Shown: positions 1 to 12,399, counted from the first letter of the stretch. The stretch: DNA of 60,000 nt from Symsagittifera roscoffensis (GCF_963678635.1 NC_087067.1:43625829-43685828), one strand, 5' to 3'. Notes: generated by a model not told the origin, from the sequence alone. Numbers and translations: made by a program.

Positions 1-271
1 AGACATTCGATGAACCGCCAAAAAGAATGAACAGCCTTCAGATTGCTAGATATCTTATTTTGAAAACCGATTGATTAATTTCAACTGAAAATAGCTACGG
101 AAGAAAAAAAATGGACTAAAACAAAGTCAAAAACTCAAAATTAAAGTATCTATTTTACTGCTGTAATTGCTGGAGATTTTGCGGAAACTTGAAGTAAAAT
201 GATTTAATACAGCCACCCAAACGAGACTGCTATTAGCTTCAAACTTTTTCCGGACAGATACAGAGCTTTAC

Positions 272-344
272 TACCCGCGGCGAGATTCGAACTCGAAATC
301 TTCTGGTTAGGAGCCAGAGGCCTTATCCATTAGGCCACGCGGGC
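272..344 (-). pseudogene. tRNA-Arg(CCT), slightly degenerate
   Basis: Full 73-nt tRNA fold with anticodon CCT. G49 to U breaks the first T-stem pair, and linear position 26 is changed. The rest matches the array consensus, so weak function cannot be excluded. Confidence 0.6.
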
Positions 345-1337
345 TAGACTCCGACACTTTCATCGCGGGCCAAGCGGGCTGATTTCCAGATGTACACTTA
401 GTAGCGAGCTAATGGCAGGCCTCTGTATAATAAGATCAACACGTCACGTTTTTAAAAATTGGAAAGAACTGATTAAAAAATAATCAAGACAATAATCTGA
501 CATGCGGGAACTCAAAGAGACCTAGTTTTAAAATTTTTCGAAGAATTTTTTTTGACCAGCCTCGGGTAACCGCCGAAGAAGAAAAAAAACAATCAGATTT
601 CCAGATATCTTAATTTGTAACTCGTTTAATTTCAACTGCTAAAAAGAAACGAAAACAAAAAAGGTAATAACTCAACCAAAAAAAATTCAAAGTTTATTTG
701 ACTTTTTTCTGTTGCGGTTGCTAAATACTTGCCAGAAAATGAAATACAATGATTTTCTACGAAAATGTCTCAATTTTTTTTTCTATCCTCTTGAACTGGT
801 CTGAACTTTAACAAATGGCTTAATTTTGATAGCATTTTTTACCGTTAATTTTTCCTAGGATTCTTTGGGTTGAAAAAGACCAGTCAACTTTATTTTCGCG
901 CCGTGGTGAGATTTGGCCTCGCAATTTTCTGGCTAGAAAGGTGGAGAGTTAACTCAAAGCCACGTCGAATATATTGTGTATTCTATTAAACATTTTGAAA
1001 TAAAGGAAAAATATTCAAACTTTCAGTAAAACAGCAATCTGAACTTACGCAAAAACTGATGAGACATTCGTTGAACCACCAAAAAAGAATGAACAGCCTT
1101 CAGATTGCTAGATATCTCATTTTGAAAACCGATTGATTAATTTCAACTGAAAAAAGCTACGGAAATTTTAAAAAAAATGGACTAAAACAAAGTCAAAAAC
1201 TCAAAATAAAAGGATCTGTTTTACTGATGTAATTGCTGGAGATTTTGCGGAAACTTGAAGTACAATGATTTAATAGAGCCACCCAAACGAAACTGCTATT
1301 AGCTTCAAACTTTTTACGGACAGATACAAAACTTTAC

Positions 1338-1410
1338 TACCCGCGGCGAGATTCGAACTCGCAATCTTCTGGTTAGGAGCCAGACGCTTTATCCATTAGG
1401 CCACGCGGGC
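1338..1410 (-). tRNA. tRNA-Arg(CCT), one D-stem mismatch
   Basis: Matches the consensus except G23 to A, which breaks the C12-G23 pair in the D stem. Anticodon, T arm and acceptor stem are intact. Confidence 0.6.
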
Positions 1411-2407
1411 TGGACTCCGACACTTTCATCGCGGGCCTCGCGGGCTGATTTCCAGATGTACACCTAGTAGCGAGCTAATGGCAGGTCTCTGTTTAATAAG
1501 ATCAACACGTCACGTTTTAGAAAAATTTCGACAGAACTCATTAAAAAATAGCCAAGACAATAATCTGACTTGCGGGAACTCAAAGAGATCTAGTTTTAAA
1601 ATTTTCTGCAGAATTTGTTTTTGACCAGCCTCGGGTAACGGCCGAAGAAGAAAAAAAACAATCAGATTTCCAGATATCTTAATTTGTAACTCGTTTAATT
1701 TCAACTGCTAAAAAGAAACGAAAACAAAAAAGGTGATAACTCAACCAAAAAAAAATTCAAAGTTTATTTGACTTTTTTCTGTTGCGGTTGCTAAATACTT
1801 GCCAGAAAATGAAATACAATGATTTTCTACGAAAATGTCTCAATTTTTTTTTCTATCCTCTTGAACTGGTCTGAACTTTAACAAATGGCTTAATTTTGAT
1901 AGCATTTTTTACCGTTCATTTTTCCTAGGATTCTTTGGGTTGAAAAAGACCAGTCAACTTTATTTTCGCGCCGTGGTGAGATTTGGCCTCGCAATTTTCT
2001 GGCTAGAAAGGTGGAGAGTTAACTCAAAGCCACGTCGAATATATTGTGTATTCTATTAAACATTTTGAAATAAAGGAAGAATATTCAAACTTTCAGTAAA
2101 ACAGCAATCTGAACTTACGCAAAAACTGATGAGACATTCGTTGAACCACCAAAAAAGAATGAACAGCCTTCAGATTGCTAGATATCTCATTTTGAAAACC
2201 GATTGATTAATTTCAACTGAAAAAAGCTACGGAAATTTTAAAAAAAATGGACTAAAACAAAGTCAAAAACTCAAAATAAAAGGATATGTTTTACTGATGT
2301 AATTGCTGGAGATTTTGCGGAAACTTGAAGTACAATGATTTAATAGAGCCACCCAAACGCAACTGCTATTAGCTTCAAACTTTTTACGGACAGATACAAA
2401 ACTTTAC

Positions 2408-2480
2408 TACCCGCGGCGAGATTCGAACTCGCAATCTTCTGGTTAGGAGCCAGACGCCTTATCCATTAGGCCACGCGGGC
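2408..2480 (-). tRNA. tRNA-Arg (anticodon CCT), intact reference copy
   Basis: Decodes AGG. Read on the minus strand the 73 nt fold as a complete cloverleaf. The acceptor is GCCCGCG with CGCGGGT (a G1-U72 wobble, as I recall it for animal tRNA-Arg-CCT), with discriminator A73. The D stem is GCCT/AGGC. The anticodon stem is TCTGG/CCAGA around loop CTCCTAA, which gives anticodon CCT after U33. The T stem is GCGAG/CTCGC around TTCGAAT. The A box lies near nt 8-19 and the B box near nt 52-62. No CCA end is encoded and there is no intron. This is the only exact-consensus copy in the first 33 kb. Confidence 0.95.
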
Positions 2481-2503
2481 TGGACTCCGACACTTTCATC
2501 GCG

Positions 2504-2515
2504 GGCCACGCGGGC
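2504..2515 (-). repeat. 12-nt copy of the tRNA 5' end
   Basis: GGCCACGCGGGC repeats the complement of tRNA nt 1-12 upstream of the intact copy. The same arrangement occurs beside the tRNAs at 7962, 14196, 17460, 18517, 24564 and 25621, with variants near 272 and 1338. Confidence 0.75.
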
Positions 2516-3479
2516 TGTTTTCCAGATGTACACCTAGTAGCGAGCTAGTGGCAGGTCTCTGTTTAATAAGATCAACACGTCACGTTTTAGAAAAATTTCG
2601 ACAGAACTCATTAAAAAATAGCCAAGACAATAATCTGACTTGCGGGAACTCAAAGAGATCTAGTTTTAAAATTTTCTGCAGAATTTGTTTTTGACCAGCC
2701 TCGGGTAACCGCCGAAGAAGAAAAAAAAACAATCAGATTTCCAGATATCTTAATTTGTAACTCGTTTAATTTCAACTGCTAAAAAGAAACGAAAACAAAA
2801 AAGGTGATAACTCAACCAAAAAAAAATTCAAAGTATATTTGACTTCTTTATTGTTGCGATTGCTAGATACTTGCCGTAAAAGGAAATACAAGGAGTTTCT
2901 ACAAAAACGTCTTAAACTTTTTTTCTATCCTCTTGAACTGGTCTGAACTTTAACAAATGGCTTAATTTTGATAGCATTTTTTACCGTTAATTTTTCCTAG
3001 GATTGTTTGGGTTAAAAAAGACCAGTCAACTTTATTTTCGCGCCGTGGTGAGACTTAGGCTCGCAATTTTCTGGCTAGAAATGTGAAGAGTTAACCCAAA
3101 GCCACGTCGAATATACTGTGTATTCTTTTTTACATTTTGAAATAAAGGAAAATTATTCAAACTTTCAGTAAAACAGCAATCTGAACTTACGCAAAAACTG
3201 ATGAGACATTCGTTGATCCGCCAAAAAAGAATGAAGAGCCCCTTCAGATTGCTAGAAATATCATTTTTAAAACCGATTAATTAATTTCAACTGAGAATAG
3301 CTACGGAAATTTTAAAAAATGGACTAAAACAAAGTCAAAAACTCAAAATTTAAGTATCTGTTTTACTGCTTTAATTGCTGGAGATTTTGCGAAAACTTGA
3401 AGTACATTGATTTAAAACAGTCACCCAAACGAAACTGCTATTAGCTTCAAGCTTTTTCCGGACAAATACAGAGCTTTAC

Positions 3480-3552
3480 TACCCGCGGCGAGATTCGAAC
3501 GCGCAATCTTCTGGTTAGGAGCCAGACGCCTTATCCTTTAGGCCACGCCTGC
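3480..3552 (-). pseudogene. tRNA-Arg(CCT) pseudogene
   Basis: The acceptor 5' strand reads GCAGGCG and no longer pairs with CGCGGGT. A52 to C creates a C-U mismatch in the T stem, and the D loop is altered. The anticodon is still CCT. Confidence 0.8.
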
Positions 3553-4160
3553 TGGATCATCAGTTTCATTATAGTTAAGTTTCATTTTTCGCCATTTGGA
3601 TTAAAGATTTTTAAAGAAGCAGAGGCCTGAAATTTAACAAGCTGATTTCCAGATGTATACTTAGTAGCGAGCTAATGGCAGGCCTCTGTATAATAAGATC
3701 AACACGTCACATTTTAAAAAGTTTAGAAAGATTTGATTAAAAAATAATCAAGACAATAATCTGACTTGGGGGAACTCAAAGAGATCTAGTTTTAAAATTT
3801 TTTGAAAAAATTTTTTTTGACCAGCCTCGGGTAACCGCCGAAGAAGATTAAATAACAATGAGATTTCCAGATATCTTAATTTGTATCTCGTTTAATTTCA
3901 ACTGCTAAAAAGATACTAAAACAAAAAAGCTAATACTCAACAACAAAAATTCAAAGTTTATTTGACTTTTTTTGTTGCGGTTGCTAGATACTTGCCGTAA
4001 AAAGAAATACAATGATTTTCTACAAAAAGGCCTCAAATTTTTTTTCTAACCTCTTGAACTGGTCTGAACTTTAACAAATGGCTTAATTTTGATAGCATTT
4101 TTCACCGTTAATTTTTACTAGGATTCTTTGGGTTAAAAAAGACCAGTCAACTTTATTTTC

Positions 4161-4232
4161 GCGCCGTGGCGAGACTTAGGCTCGCAATTTTCTGGCTAGA
4201 AATGTGAAGAGTTAACCCAAAGCCACGTCGAA
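4161..4232 (-). pseudogene. Ancient tRNA relic in half B (representative)
   Basis: By hand alignment about 45 of 73 positions match the intact tRNA, with one gap. Conserved blocks are the T-stem edge GGCGAGA, the other T-stem strand CTCGCAAT, the anticodon-stem word TTCTGG, and GCCACG at the D-arm/acceptor border. The T loop and anticodon are lost. The relic has the same strand and the same relative position in half B as the live tRNA in half A. Positions of the other full-length relics are given in the block entries. Confidence 0.8.
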
Positions 4233-4599
4233 TATATTGTGTATTCTTTTGCACATTTTGAAATAAAGGAAAAATATTCAAACTTCCAGTAAAACAGCAA
4301 TCTGAATTTCTGCAAAAACTGATGAGACATTCGTTGAACCCCAAAAAAGAATGAACAGCCTTCAGATTGCTAGATATCTCATTTTGAAAACCGATTGATT
4401 AATTTCAACTGAAAATAGCTACGGAAATTTTTTAAAAAATGGACTAAAACAAAGTCAAAAAATCAAAATAAAAGGATCTGTTTTACTGATGTAATTGCTG
4501 GAGATTTTGCGGAAACTTGAAGTACAATGATTTAATAGAGCCACCCAAACGAAACTGCTATTAGCTTCAAACTTTTTACGGACAGATACAAAACTTTAC

Positions 4600-4672
4600 T
4601 ACCCGCGGCGAGATTCGAACGCGCAATCTTCTGGTTAGGAGCCAGACGCCTTATCCTTTAGGCCACGCCTGC
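4600..4672 (-). pseudogene. tRNA-Arg(CCT) pseudogene
   Basis: Carries the same acceptor (GCAGGCG) and A52-to-C lesions as the copy 1,120 bp to its left. The lesions were therefore multiplied with the unit. Confidence 0.8.
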
Positions 4673-5718
4673 TGGATCATCAGTTTCATTATAGTTAAGT
4701 TTTATTTTTCGCCATTTGGATTAAAGATTTTTAAAGAAGCAGAGGCCTGAAATTTAACAAGCTGATTTCCAGATGTATACTTAGTAGCGAGCTAATGGCA
4801 GGCCTCTGTATAATAAGATCAACACGTCACATTTTAAAAAGTTTAGAAAGATTTGATTAAAAAATAATCAAGACAATAATCTGACTTGGGGGAACTCAAA
4901 GAGATCTAGTTTTAAAATTTTTTGAAAAATTTTTTTTTGACCAGCCTCGGGTAACCGCCGAAGAAGAATAAATAACAATGAGATTTCCAGATATCTTAAT
5001 TTGTATCTCGTTTAATTTCAACTGCTAAAAAGATACTAAAACAAAAAAGCTAATACTCAACAACAAAAATTCAAAGTTTATTTGACTTTTTTTGTTGCGG
5101 TTGCTAGATACTTGCCGTAAAAAGAAATACAATGATTTTCTACAAAAAGGCCTCAAATTTTTTTCTAACCTCTTGAACTGGTCTGAACTTTAACAAATGG
5201 CTTAATTTTGATAGCATTTTTTACCGTTAATTTTTACTAGGATTCTTTGGGTTAAAAAAGACCAGTCAACTTTATTTTCGCGCCGTGGCGAGACTTAGGC
5301 TCGCAATTTTCTGGCTAGAAATGTGAAGAGTTAACCCAAAGCCACGTCGAATATATTGTGTATTCTTTTGCACATTTTGAAATAAAGGAAAAATATTCAA
5401 ACTTCCAGTAAAACAGCAATCTGAATTTCTGCAAAAACTGATGAGACATTCGTTGAACCCCAAAAAAGAATGAACAGCCTTCAGATTGCTAGATATCTCA
5501 TTTTGAAAACCGATTGATTAATTTCAACTGAAAATAGCTACGGAAATTTTTAAAAAAATGGACTGAAACAAAGTCAAAAAATCAAAATAAAAGGATCTGT
5601 TTTACTGCTGTAATTGCTGGAGATTTTGCGAAAACTTGAAGTACATTGATTTAAAACAGTCACCCAAACGAAACTGCTATTAGCTTCAAGCTTTTTCCGG
5701 ACAAATACAGAGCTTTAC

Positions 5719-5791
5719 TACCCGCGGCGAGATTCGAACGCGCAATCTTCTGGTTAGGAGCCAGACGCCTTATCCTTTAGGCCACGCCTGA
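5719..5791 (-). pseudogene. tRNA-Arg(CCT) pseudogene
   Basis: Third member of the GCAGGCG group, with one further change at nt 1 (G to U). Confidence 0.8.
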
Positions 5792-6838
5792 TGGATCATC
5801 AGTTTCATTATAGTTAAGTTTCATTTTTCGCCATTTGGATTAAAGATTTTTAAAGAAGCAGAGGCCTGAAATTTAACAAGCTGATTTCCAGATGTATACT
5901 TAGTAGCGAGCTAATGGCAGGCCTCTGTATAATAAGATCAACACGTTACATTTTAAAAAGTTTAGAAAGATTTGATTAAAAAATAATCAAGACAATAATC
6001 TGACTTGGGGGAACTCAAAGAGATCTAGTTTTCAAATTTTTTGAAAAAAATTTTTTTGACCAGCCTCGGGTAACCGCCGAAGAAGAATAAATAACAATGA
6101 TATTTCCAGATATCTTAATTTGTATCTCGTTTAATTTCAACTGCTAAAAAGATACTAAAACAAAAAAGCTAATACTCAACAACAAAAATTCAAAGTTTAT
6201 TTGACTTTTTTTGTTGCGGTTGCTAGATACTTGCCGTAAAAAGAAATACAATGATTTTCTACAAAAAGGCCTCAAATTTTTTTTCTAACCTCTTGAACTG
6301 GTCTGAACTTTAACAAATGGCTTAATTTTGATAGCATTTTTTACCGTTAATTTTTACTAGGATTCTTTGGGTTAAAAAATACCAGTCAACTTTATTTTCG
6401 CGCCGTGGCGAGACTTAGGCTCGCAATTTTCTGGCTAGAAATGTGAAGAGTTAACCCAAAGCCACGTCGAATATATTGTGTATTCTTTTGCACATTTTGA
6501 AATAAAGGAAAAATATTCAAACTTCCAGTAAAACAGCAATCTGAATTTCTGCAAAAACTGATGAGACATTCGTTGAACCCCAAAAAAGAATGAACAGCCT
6601 TCAGATTGCTAGATATCTCATTTTGAAAACCGATTGATTAATTTCAACTGAAAATAGCTACGGAAACTTAAAAAAAAATGGACTAAAACAAAGTCAAAAA
6701 CTCAAAATTAAAGGATCTGTTTAACTGATGTAATTGCTGGAGATTTTGCGGAAACTTGAAGTACAATGATTTATTAGAGCCACCCAAACGAAACTGCTAT
6801 TAGCTTCAAACTTTTTACGGACAGATACAGAACTTTAC

Positions 6839-6911
6839 TAGCCGCGTCGAGATTCAAACTCGCAATCTTCTGGTTAGGAGCCAAACGCCTTATCCATTAG
6901 GCCAAGCGGGC
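6839..6911 (-). pseudogene. tRNA-Arg(CCT) pseudogene
   Basis: Several lesions: C56 to U in the T loop (B box), and changes in the acceptor, the T-stem edge and the anticodon stem. Anticodon CCT is retained. Confidence 0.8.
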
Positions 6912-7961
6912 TGGATCATCAGATACATTATAGTTAAGTTTCATTTTTCGCCATTCGGATTAAAGATTTTCAAAGAAGCAGAGGCCTGAAATTTAATAAG
7001 CTGATTTCCAGATGTATACTTAGTAGCGAGCTAATGGCAGGCCTCTGTATAATAAGATCAACACGTCACATTTTAAAAAGTTTAGAAAGAACTGATAAAA
7101 AAATAATCAAGACAATAATCTGACTTGCGGGAACTCAAAGAGATCTAGTTTTAAAATTTTCTGCAGAATTTGTTTTAGACCAGCCTCGGGTAACCGCCGA
7201 AGAAGAAAAAAAACAATCAGATTTCCAGATATCTTAATTTGTAACTCATTTAATTTCAACTGCTAAAAAGAAACGAAAACAAAAAAGGTAATAACTCAAC
7301 CAAAAAAAATTCAAAGTTTAATTGACTTCTTTATTGTTGCGATTGCTAGATACTTGCCGTAAAAAGAAATACAATGATTTTCTACAAAAACGTCTCAAAC
7401 TTTTTTTCTATCCTCTTGAACTGGTCTGAACTTTAACAAATGGCTTAACTTTGATAGCATTTTTTTCCGTTAATTTTTCCTAGGATTCTTTGGGTTAACA
7501 AAGACCAGTCAACTTTATTTTCGCGCCGTGGCGAGACTTAGGCTCGCAATTTTCTGGCTAGAAATGTGAAGGAGTTAACCCGAAGCCACGTCGAAAATAT
7601 TGTGTATTCTTTTACACATTTTGAAATAAAGGAAAAATATTCAAACTTTCAGTAAAACAGCAATCTGAATTTACGCAAAAACTGATGAGACATTCGTTGA
7701 ACCCCAAAAAAGAATGAACAGCCTTCAGATTGCTAGATATCTCATTTTGAAAACCGATTGATTAATTTCAACTGAAAATAGCTACGGAAATTTAAAAAAA
7801 ATGGACTAAAACAAAGTCAAAAACTCAAAATTAAAGGATCTGTTTAACTGTTGTAATTGCTGGAGATTTTGCGGAAACTTGAAGTACAATGATTAAATAG
7901 AGCCACCCAAACGAAACTGCTATTAGCTTCAAACTTTTTATGGACAGATACAGAACTTTAC

Positions 7962-8034
7962 TACCCGCGGCGAGATTCGAACTCGCAATCTTCTGGTTAG
8001 GAGCCAGACGCCTTATCCATTAGGCCACGCGCGC
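7962..8034 (-). tRNA. tRNA-Arg(CCT), one acceptor mismatch
   Basis: Consensus except C3 to G, which breaks one acceptor pair with G70. The A and B boxes are intact. Confidence 0.55.
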
Positions 8035-9023
8035 TGGACTGCGACACTTTCATCGCGGGCCACGCGGGCTGATTTCCAGGTGTACACTTAGTAGCGAGCT
8101 AATGGCAGGCCTCTGTATAATAAGATCAACACGTCACGTTTTAGAAAAATTTCGACAGAACTGATTAAAAAATAGTCAATACAATAATCTGACTTGCGGG
8201 AACTCAAAGAGATCTAGTTTTAAAATTTTCTGCAGAATTTGTTTTGACCAGCCTCGGGTAACCGCCGAACAAGAAAAAAAACAATCAGATTTTCAGATAT
8301 CTCAATTTGTAACTCGTTTAATTTCAACTGCTAAAAAGAAACGAAAACAAAAAAGGTAATAACTCAACCAAAAAAAATTCAAAGTTTATTTGACTTCTTT
8401 ATTGTTGCGATTGCTAGATACTTGCCGTAAAAGGAAAAACAATGATTTTCTAAAAAAACGTCTCAAATTTTTTTTCTATCCTCTTGAACTGGTCTGAACT
8501 TTAACAAATGGCTTAATTTTGATAGCATTTTTTACCGTTAATTTTTCCTAGGATTCTTTGGGTTAAAAAAGACCAGTCAACTTTATTTTCGCGCCGTGGT
8601 GAGACTTAGGCTCGCAATTTTTTGGCTAGAAATGTGAAGAGTTAACCCAAAGCCACGTCGAATATACTGTGTATTCTATTTTACATTTTATAATAAAGGA
8701 AAAACATTCAAACTCTCAGTAAAACAGCAATCTGAATTTACGCAAAAACTGATGAGACATTCGTTGAACCCCAAAAAAGACAGCCTTCAGATTGCTAGAT
8801 ATCTCATTTTGAAAATCGATTGATTAATTTCAACTGAAAATAGCTACGGAAATTTAAAAAAAATGGACTAAAACAAAGTCAAAAACTCAAAATTAAAGGA
8901 TCTGTTTAACTGATGTAATTGCTGGAAATTTTGCGGAAACTTGAAGTACAATGATTTAATAGAGCCACCCAAACGAAACTGATATTAGCTTCAAACTTTT
9001 TCCGGACAAATACATCGCTTTAC

Positions 9024-9095
9024 TACCCGCGGCGTGATTCGAACGCGCAATCTTCTGGGTTGGAGCCAGACGCCTTATCCATTAGGCCCAATGGC
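9024..9095 (-). pseudogene. tRNA-like copy with anticodon CCA (Trp)
   Basis: The anticodon stem TCTGG/CCAGA is kept, but the loop reads CTCCAAC, so the anticodon would be CCA (Trp). The acceptor 5' side has lost 1 nt and pairs poorly, giving 72 nt. The T stem has the A52-to-C mismatch. It is probably non-functional. Confidence 0.75.
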
Positions 9096-9709
9096 TGGAT
9101 CATCAGTTTCATTATAGTTAAGTTTCATTTTTCGCCATTCGGATTAAAGATTTTCAAAGAAGCAGAGGCCTGAAATTTAACAAGCTGATTTCCAGATGTA
9201 TACTTAGTAGCGAGCTAATGGCAGGCCTCTGTATAATAAGATCAACACGTCACGTTTTAGAAAAATTTCGACAGAACTGATTAAAAAATAGTCAAGACAA
9301 TAATCTGACTTGCGGGAACTCAAAGAGATCTAGTTTGAAAATTTTCTGCAGAATTTGTTTTTGACCAGCTTCGGGTAACCGCCGAAGAAGAAAAAAAAAA
9401 CAATCAGATTTCCAGATATCTTAATTTGTAACTCGTTTAATTTCAACTGCTAAAAAGAAACGAAAACAAAAAAGGTAATAACTCAACCAAAAAAAATTCA
9501 AAGTTTATTTGACTTCTTTATTGTTGCGATTGCTAGATACTTGCCGTAAAAAGAAATACAATGATTTTCTACAAAAACGTCTCAAATTTTTTTTCTATCC
9601 TCTTGAACTGGTCTGAACTTTAACAAATGGCTTAATTTTGATAGCATTTTTTACCGTTAATTTTTCCTAGGATTCTTTGGGTTAAAAAAGACCAGTCAAC
9701 TTTATTTTC

Positions 9710-9754
9710 GCGCCGTGGTGAGACTTAGGCTCGAAATTTTCTGGCCATGTCGAA
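9710..9754 (-). pseudogene. Half-B tRNA relic, internally deleted
   Basis: The anticodon-arm end runs from TTCTGGC straight to CATGTCGAA, losing about 29 bp. The same deletion occurs 2,204 bp to the right. Confidence 0.7.
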
Positions 9755-10122
9755 TATACGGTGTATTCTATTTTACATTTTAAAATAAAGGAAAAACATT
9801 CAAACTTTCAGTAAAACAGCAATCTGAACTTACGCAAAAACTGATGAGACATTCGTTGATCCGCCAAAAAAGAATGAACAGCCCCTTCAGATTGCTAGAT
9901 ATATCATTTTTAAAACCGATTAATTAATTTCAGCTGAAAATAGCTGCGGAAATTTTAAAAAATGGACTAAAACAAAGTCAAAAACTCAAAATTTAAGTAT
10001 CTGTTTTACTGCTGTAATTGCCGGAGATTTTGCGAAAACTTGAAGTACACTGATTTAAAACAGCCACCCAATCGAAACTGCTATTAGCTTCAAACTTTTT
10101 CCGGACAAATACAGAGCTTTAC

Positions 10123-10195
10123 TACCCGCGGTGAGATTCGAACGCGCAATCTTCTGGTTAGGAGCCAGACGCCTTATCCATTAGGCCACGCTGGC
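10123..10195 (-). pseudogene. tRNA-Arg(CCT) pseudogene
   Basis: Acceptor GCCAGCG (C4 to A), A52 to C and G64 to A give two T-stem mismatches and one in the acceptor. The anticodon arm is intact. Confidence 0.75.
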
Positions 10196-11239
10196 TGGAT
10201 CATCAGTTTCGTTATAGTTAAGTTTCATTTTTCGCCATTCGGATTAAAGATTTTCAAAGAAGCAGAGCCCTGAAATTTAACAAGCTGATTTTCAGATGTA
10301 TACTTAGTGGCGAGCTAATGGCAGGCTTCTGTATAATAAGATCAACACGTCACGTTTTAGAAAAATTTCGACAGAACTCATTAAAAAATAGTCAAGACAA
10401 TAATCTGACTTGCGGGAACTCAAAGAGATCTAGTTTTAAAATTTTCTACAGAATTTGTTTTTGACCAGCCTCGGGTAACCGCCGAAGAAGAAAAAAAAAC
10501 AATCAGATTTCCAGATATCTTAAATTGTAACTCGTTTAATTTCAACTGCTAAAAAGAAACGAAAACAAAAAAGGTAAAAACTCAACCAAAAAAATTCGAA
10601 GTTTATTTGACTTCTTTATTGTTGCGATTGCTAGATACTTGCCGTAAAAAGAAATATAACGATTTTCTACAAAAACGTCTCAAATTTTTTTTCTATCCTC
10701 TTGAACTGGTCTGAACTTTAACAAATGGCTTAATTTTGATAGCATTTTTTACCGTTAATTTTTCCTAGGATTCTTTGGGTTAAGAAAGACCAGTCAACTT
10801 TATTTTCGCGCCGTGGCGAGACTTAGGCTCGCAATTTTCTGGCTAAAAATGTGAAGTGTTAACCCAAAGCCACGTCGAATATACTGTGTATTCTATTTTA
10901 CATTTTGAAATAAAGGAAAAACATTCAAACTCTCAGTAAAACAGCAATCTGAATTTACGCAAAAACTGATGAGACATTCGTTGAACCCCAAAAAAGACAG
11001 CCTTCAGATTGCTAGATATCTCATTTTGAAAATCGATTGATTAATTTCAACTGAAAATAGCTACGGAAATTGAAAAAAATGGACTAAAACAAAGTCAAAA
11101 ACTCAAAATTAAAGGATCTGTTTAACTGATGTAATTGCTGGAAATTTTGCGGAAACTTGAAGTACAATGATTTAATAGAGCCACCCAAACGAAACTGATA
11201 TTAGCTTCAAACTTTTTCCGGACAATTACAGCGCTTTAC

Positions 11240-11311
11240 TACCCGCGGCGTGATTCGAACGCGCAATCTTCTGGGTTGGAGCCAGACGCCTTATCCATTA
11301 GGCCCAATGGC
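11240..11311 (-). pseudogene. tRNA-like copy with anticodon CCA (Trp)
   Basis: Duplicate of the CCA-bearing copy 2,216 bp to its left. It has the same loop CTCCAAC, the same 1-nt acceptor loss and the same T-stem mismatch. Confidence 0.75.
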
Positions 11312-11913
11312 TGGATCATCAGTTTCATTATAGTTAAGTTTCATTTTTCGCCATTCGGATTAAAGATTTTCAAAGAAGCAGAGGCCTGACATTTAACAAG
11401 CTGATTTCCAGATGTATACTTAGTAGCGAGCTAATGGCAGGCCTCTGTATAATAAGATCAACACGTCACGTTTTAGAAAAATTTCGACAGAACTGATTAA
11501 AAAATAATCTGACTTGCGGGAACTCAAAGAGATCTAGTTTGAAAATTTTCTGCAGAATTTGTTTTTGACCAGCTTCGGGTAACAGCTGAAGAAGAAAAAA
11601 AAAACAATCAGATTTCCAGATATCTTAATTTGTAACTCGTTTAATTTCAACTGCTAAAAAGAAACGAAAACAAAAAAGGTAATAACTCAACCAAAAAAAA
11701 TTCAAAGTTTATTTGACTTCTTTATTGTTGCGATTGCTAGATACTTGCCGTAAAAAGAAATACAATGATTTTCTACAAAAACGTCTCAAATTTTTTTTCT
11801 ATCCTCTTGAACTGGTCTGAACTTTAACAAATGGCTTAATTTTGATAGCATTTTTTACCGTTAATTTTTCCTAGGATTCTTTGGGTTAAAAAAGACCAGT
11901 CAACTTTATTTTC

Positions 11914-11958
11914 GCGCCGTGGTGAGACTTAGGCTCGAAATTTTCTGGCCATGTCGAA
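11914..11958 (-). pseudogene. Half-B tRNA relic, internally deleted
   Basis: Same TTCTGGC-CATGTCGAA join as at 9710-9754, confirming a shared origin of the two-unit segment. Confidence 0.7.
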
Positions 11959-12326
11959 TATACGGTGTATTCTATTTTACATTTTAAAATAAAGGAAAAA
12001 CATTCAAACTTTCAGTAAAACAGCAATCTGAACTTACGCAAAAACTGATGAGACATTCGTTGATCCGCCAAAAAAGAATGAACAGCCCCTTCAGATTGCT
12101 AGATTTATCATTTTTAAAACCGATTAACTAATTTCAACTGAAAATAGCTACGGAAATTTTAAAAAATGGACTAAAACAAAGTCAAAAACTCAAAATTTAA
12201 GTATCTGTTTTACTGCTGTAATTGCCGGAGATTTTGCGAAAACTTGAAGTACACTGATTTAAAACAGCCACCCAATCGAAACTGCTATTAGCTTCAAACT
12301 TTTTCCGGACAAATACAGAGCTTTAC

Positions 12327-12399
12327 TACCCGCGGTGAGATTCGAACGCGCAATCTTCTGGTTTGGAATTAGACGCCTTATCCATTAGGCCACGCTGGC
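12327..12399 (-). pseudogene. tRNA-like copy, CCA in loop, broken anticodon stem
   Basis: Anticodon arm TCTAA/TTCCAAA/CCAGA: CCA occupies positions 34-36 but two stem pairs are lost. The acceptor and T-stem lesions match the copy at 10123. Confidence 0.75.

Larger units (their letters stand above)
1..3470. repeat. Array block 1: ~1.07-kb units
   Basis: Three units with tRNA spacing of 1,066, 1,070 and 1,072 bp. The sequence 5' of each tRNA (higher coordinates) is the short CTCCGACACTTTCATC flank, followed by a second copy of the first 12 nt of the tRNA. Decayed half-B tRNA relics lie at 898-969, 1968-2039 and 3040-3111. Confidence 0.9.
3471..6830. repeat. Array block 2: three near-identical 1.12-kb units
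   Basis: tRNA spacing is 1,120, 1,119 and 1,120 bp. All three tRNAs share the same damaged acceptor stem and T stem. Units are longer than in block 1 because the tRNA 5' flank has the GGATCATCAG...GAAGCAGAGGCCTG version. Relics are at 4161-4232, 5280-5351 and 6400-6471. An identical 63-codon ORF appears in each unit across the relic; it is a by-product of the repeat. Confidence 0.9.

Noticed and set aside
4153-6583. Identical 63-codon minus-strand ORFs repeated three times
   Set aside because: They run through the half-B tRNA relic and neighbouring AT-rich spacer, are copied only because the unit is copied, and vanish in diverged units.
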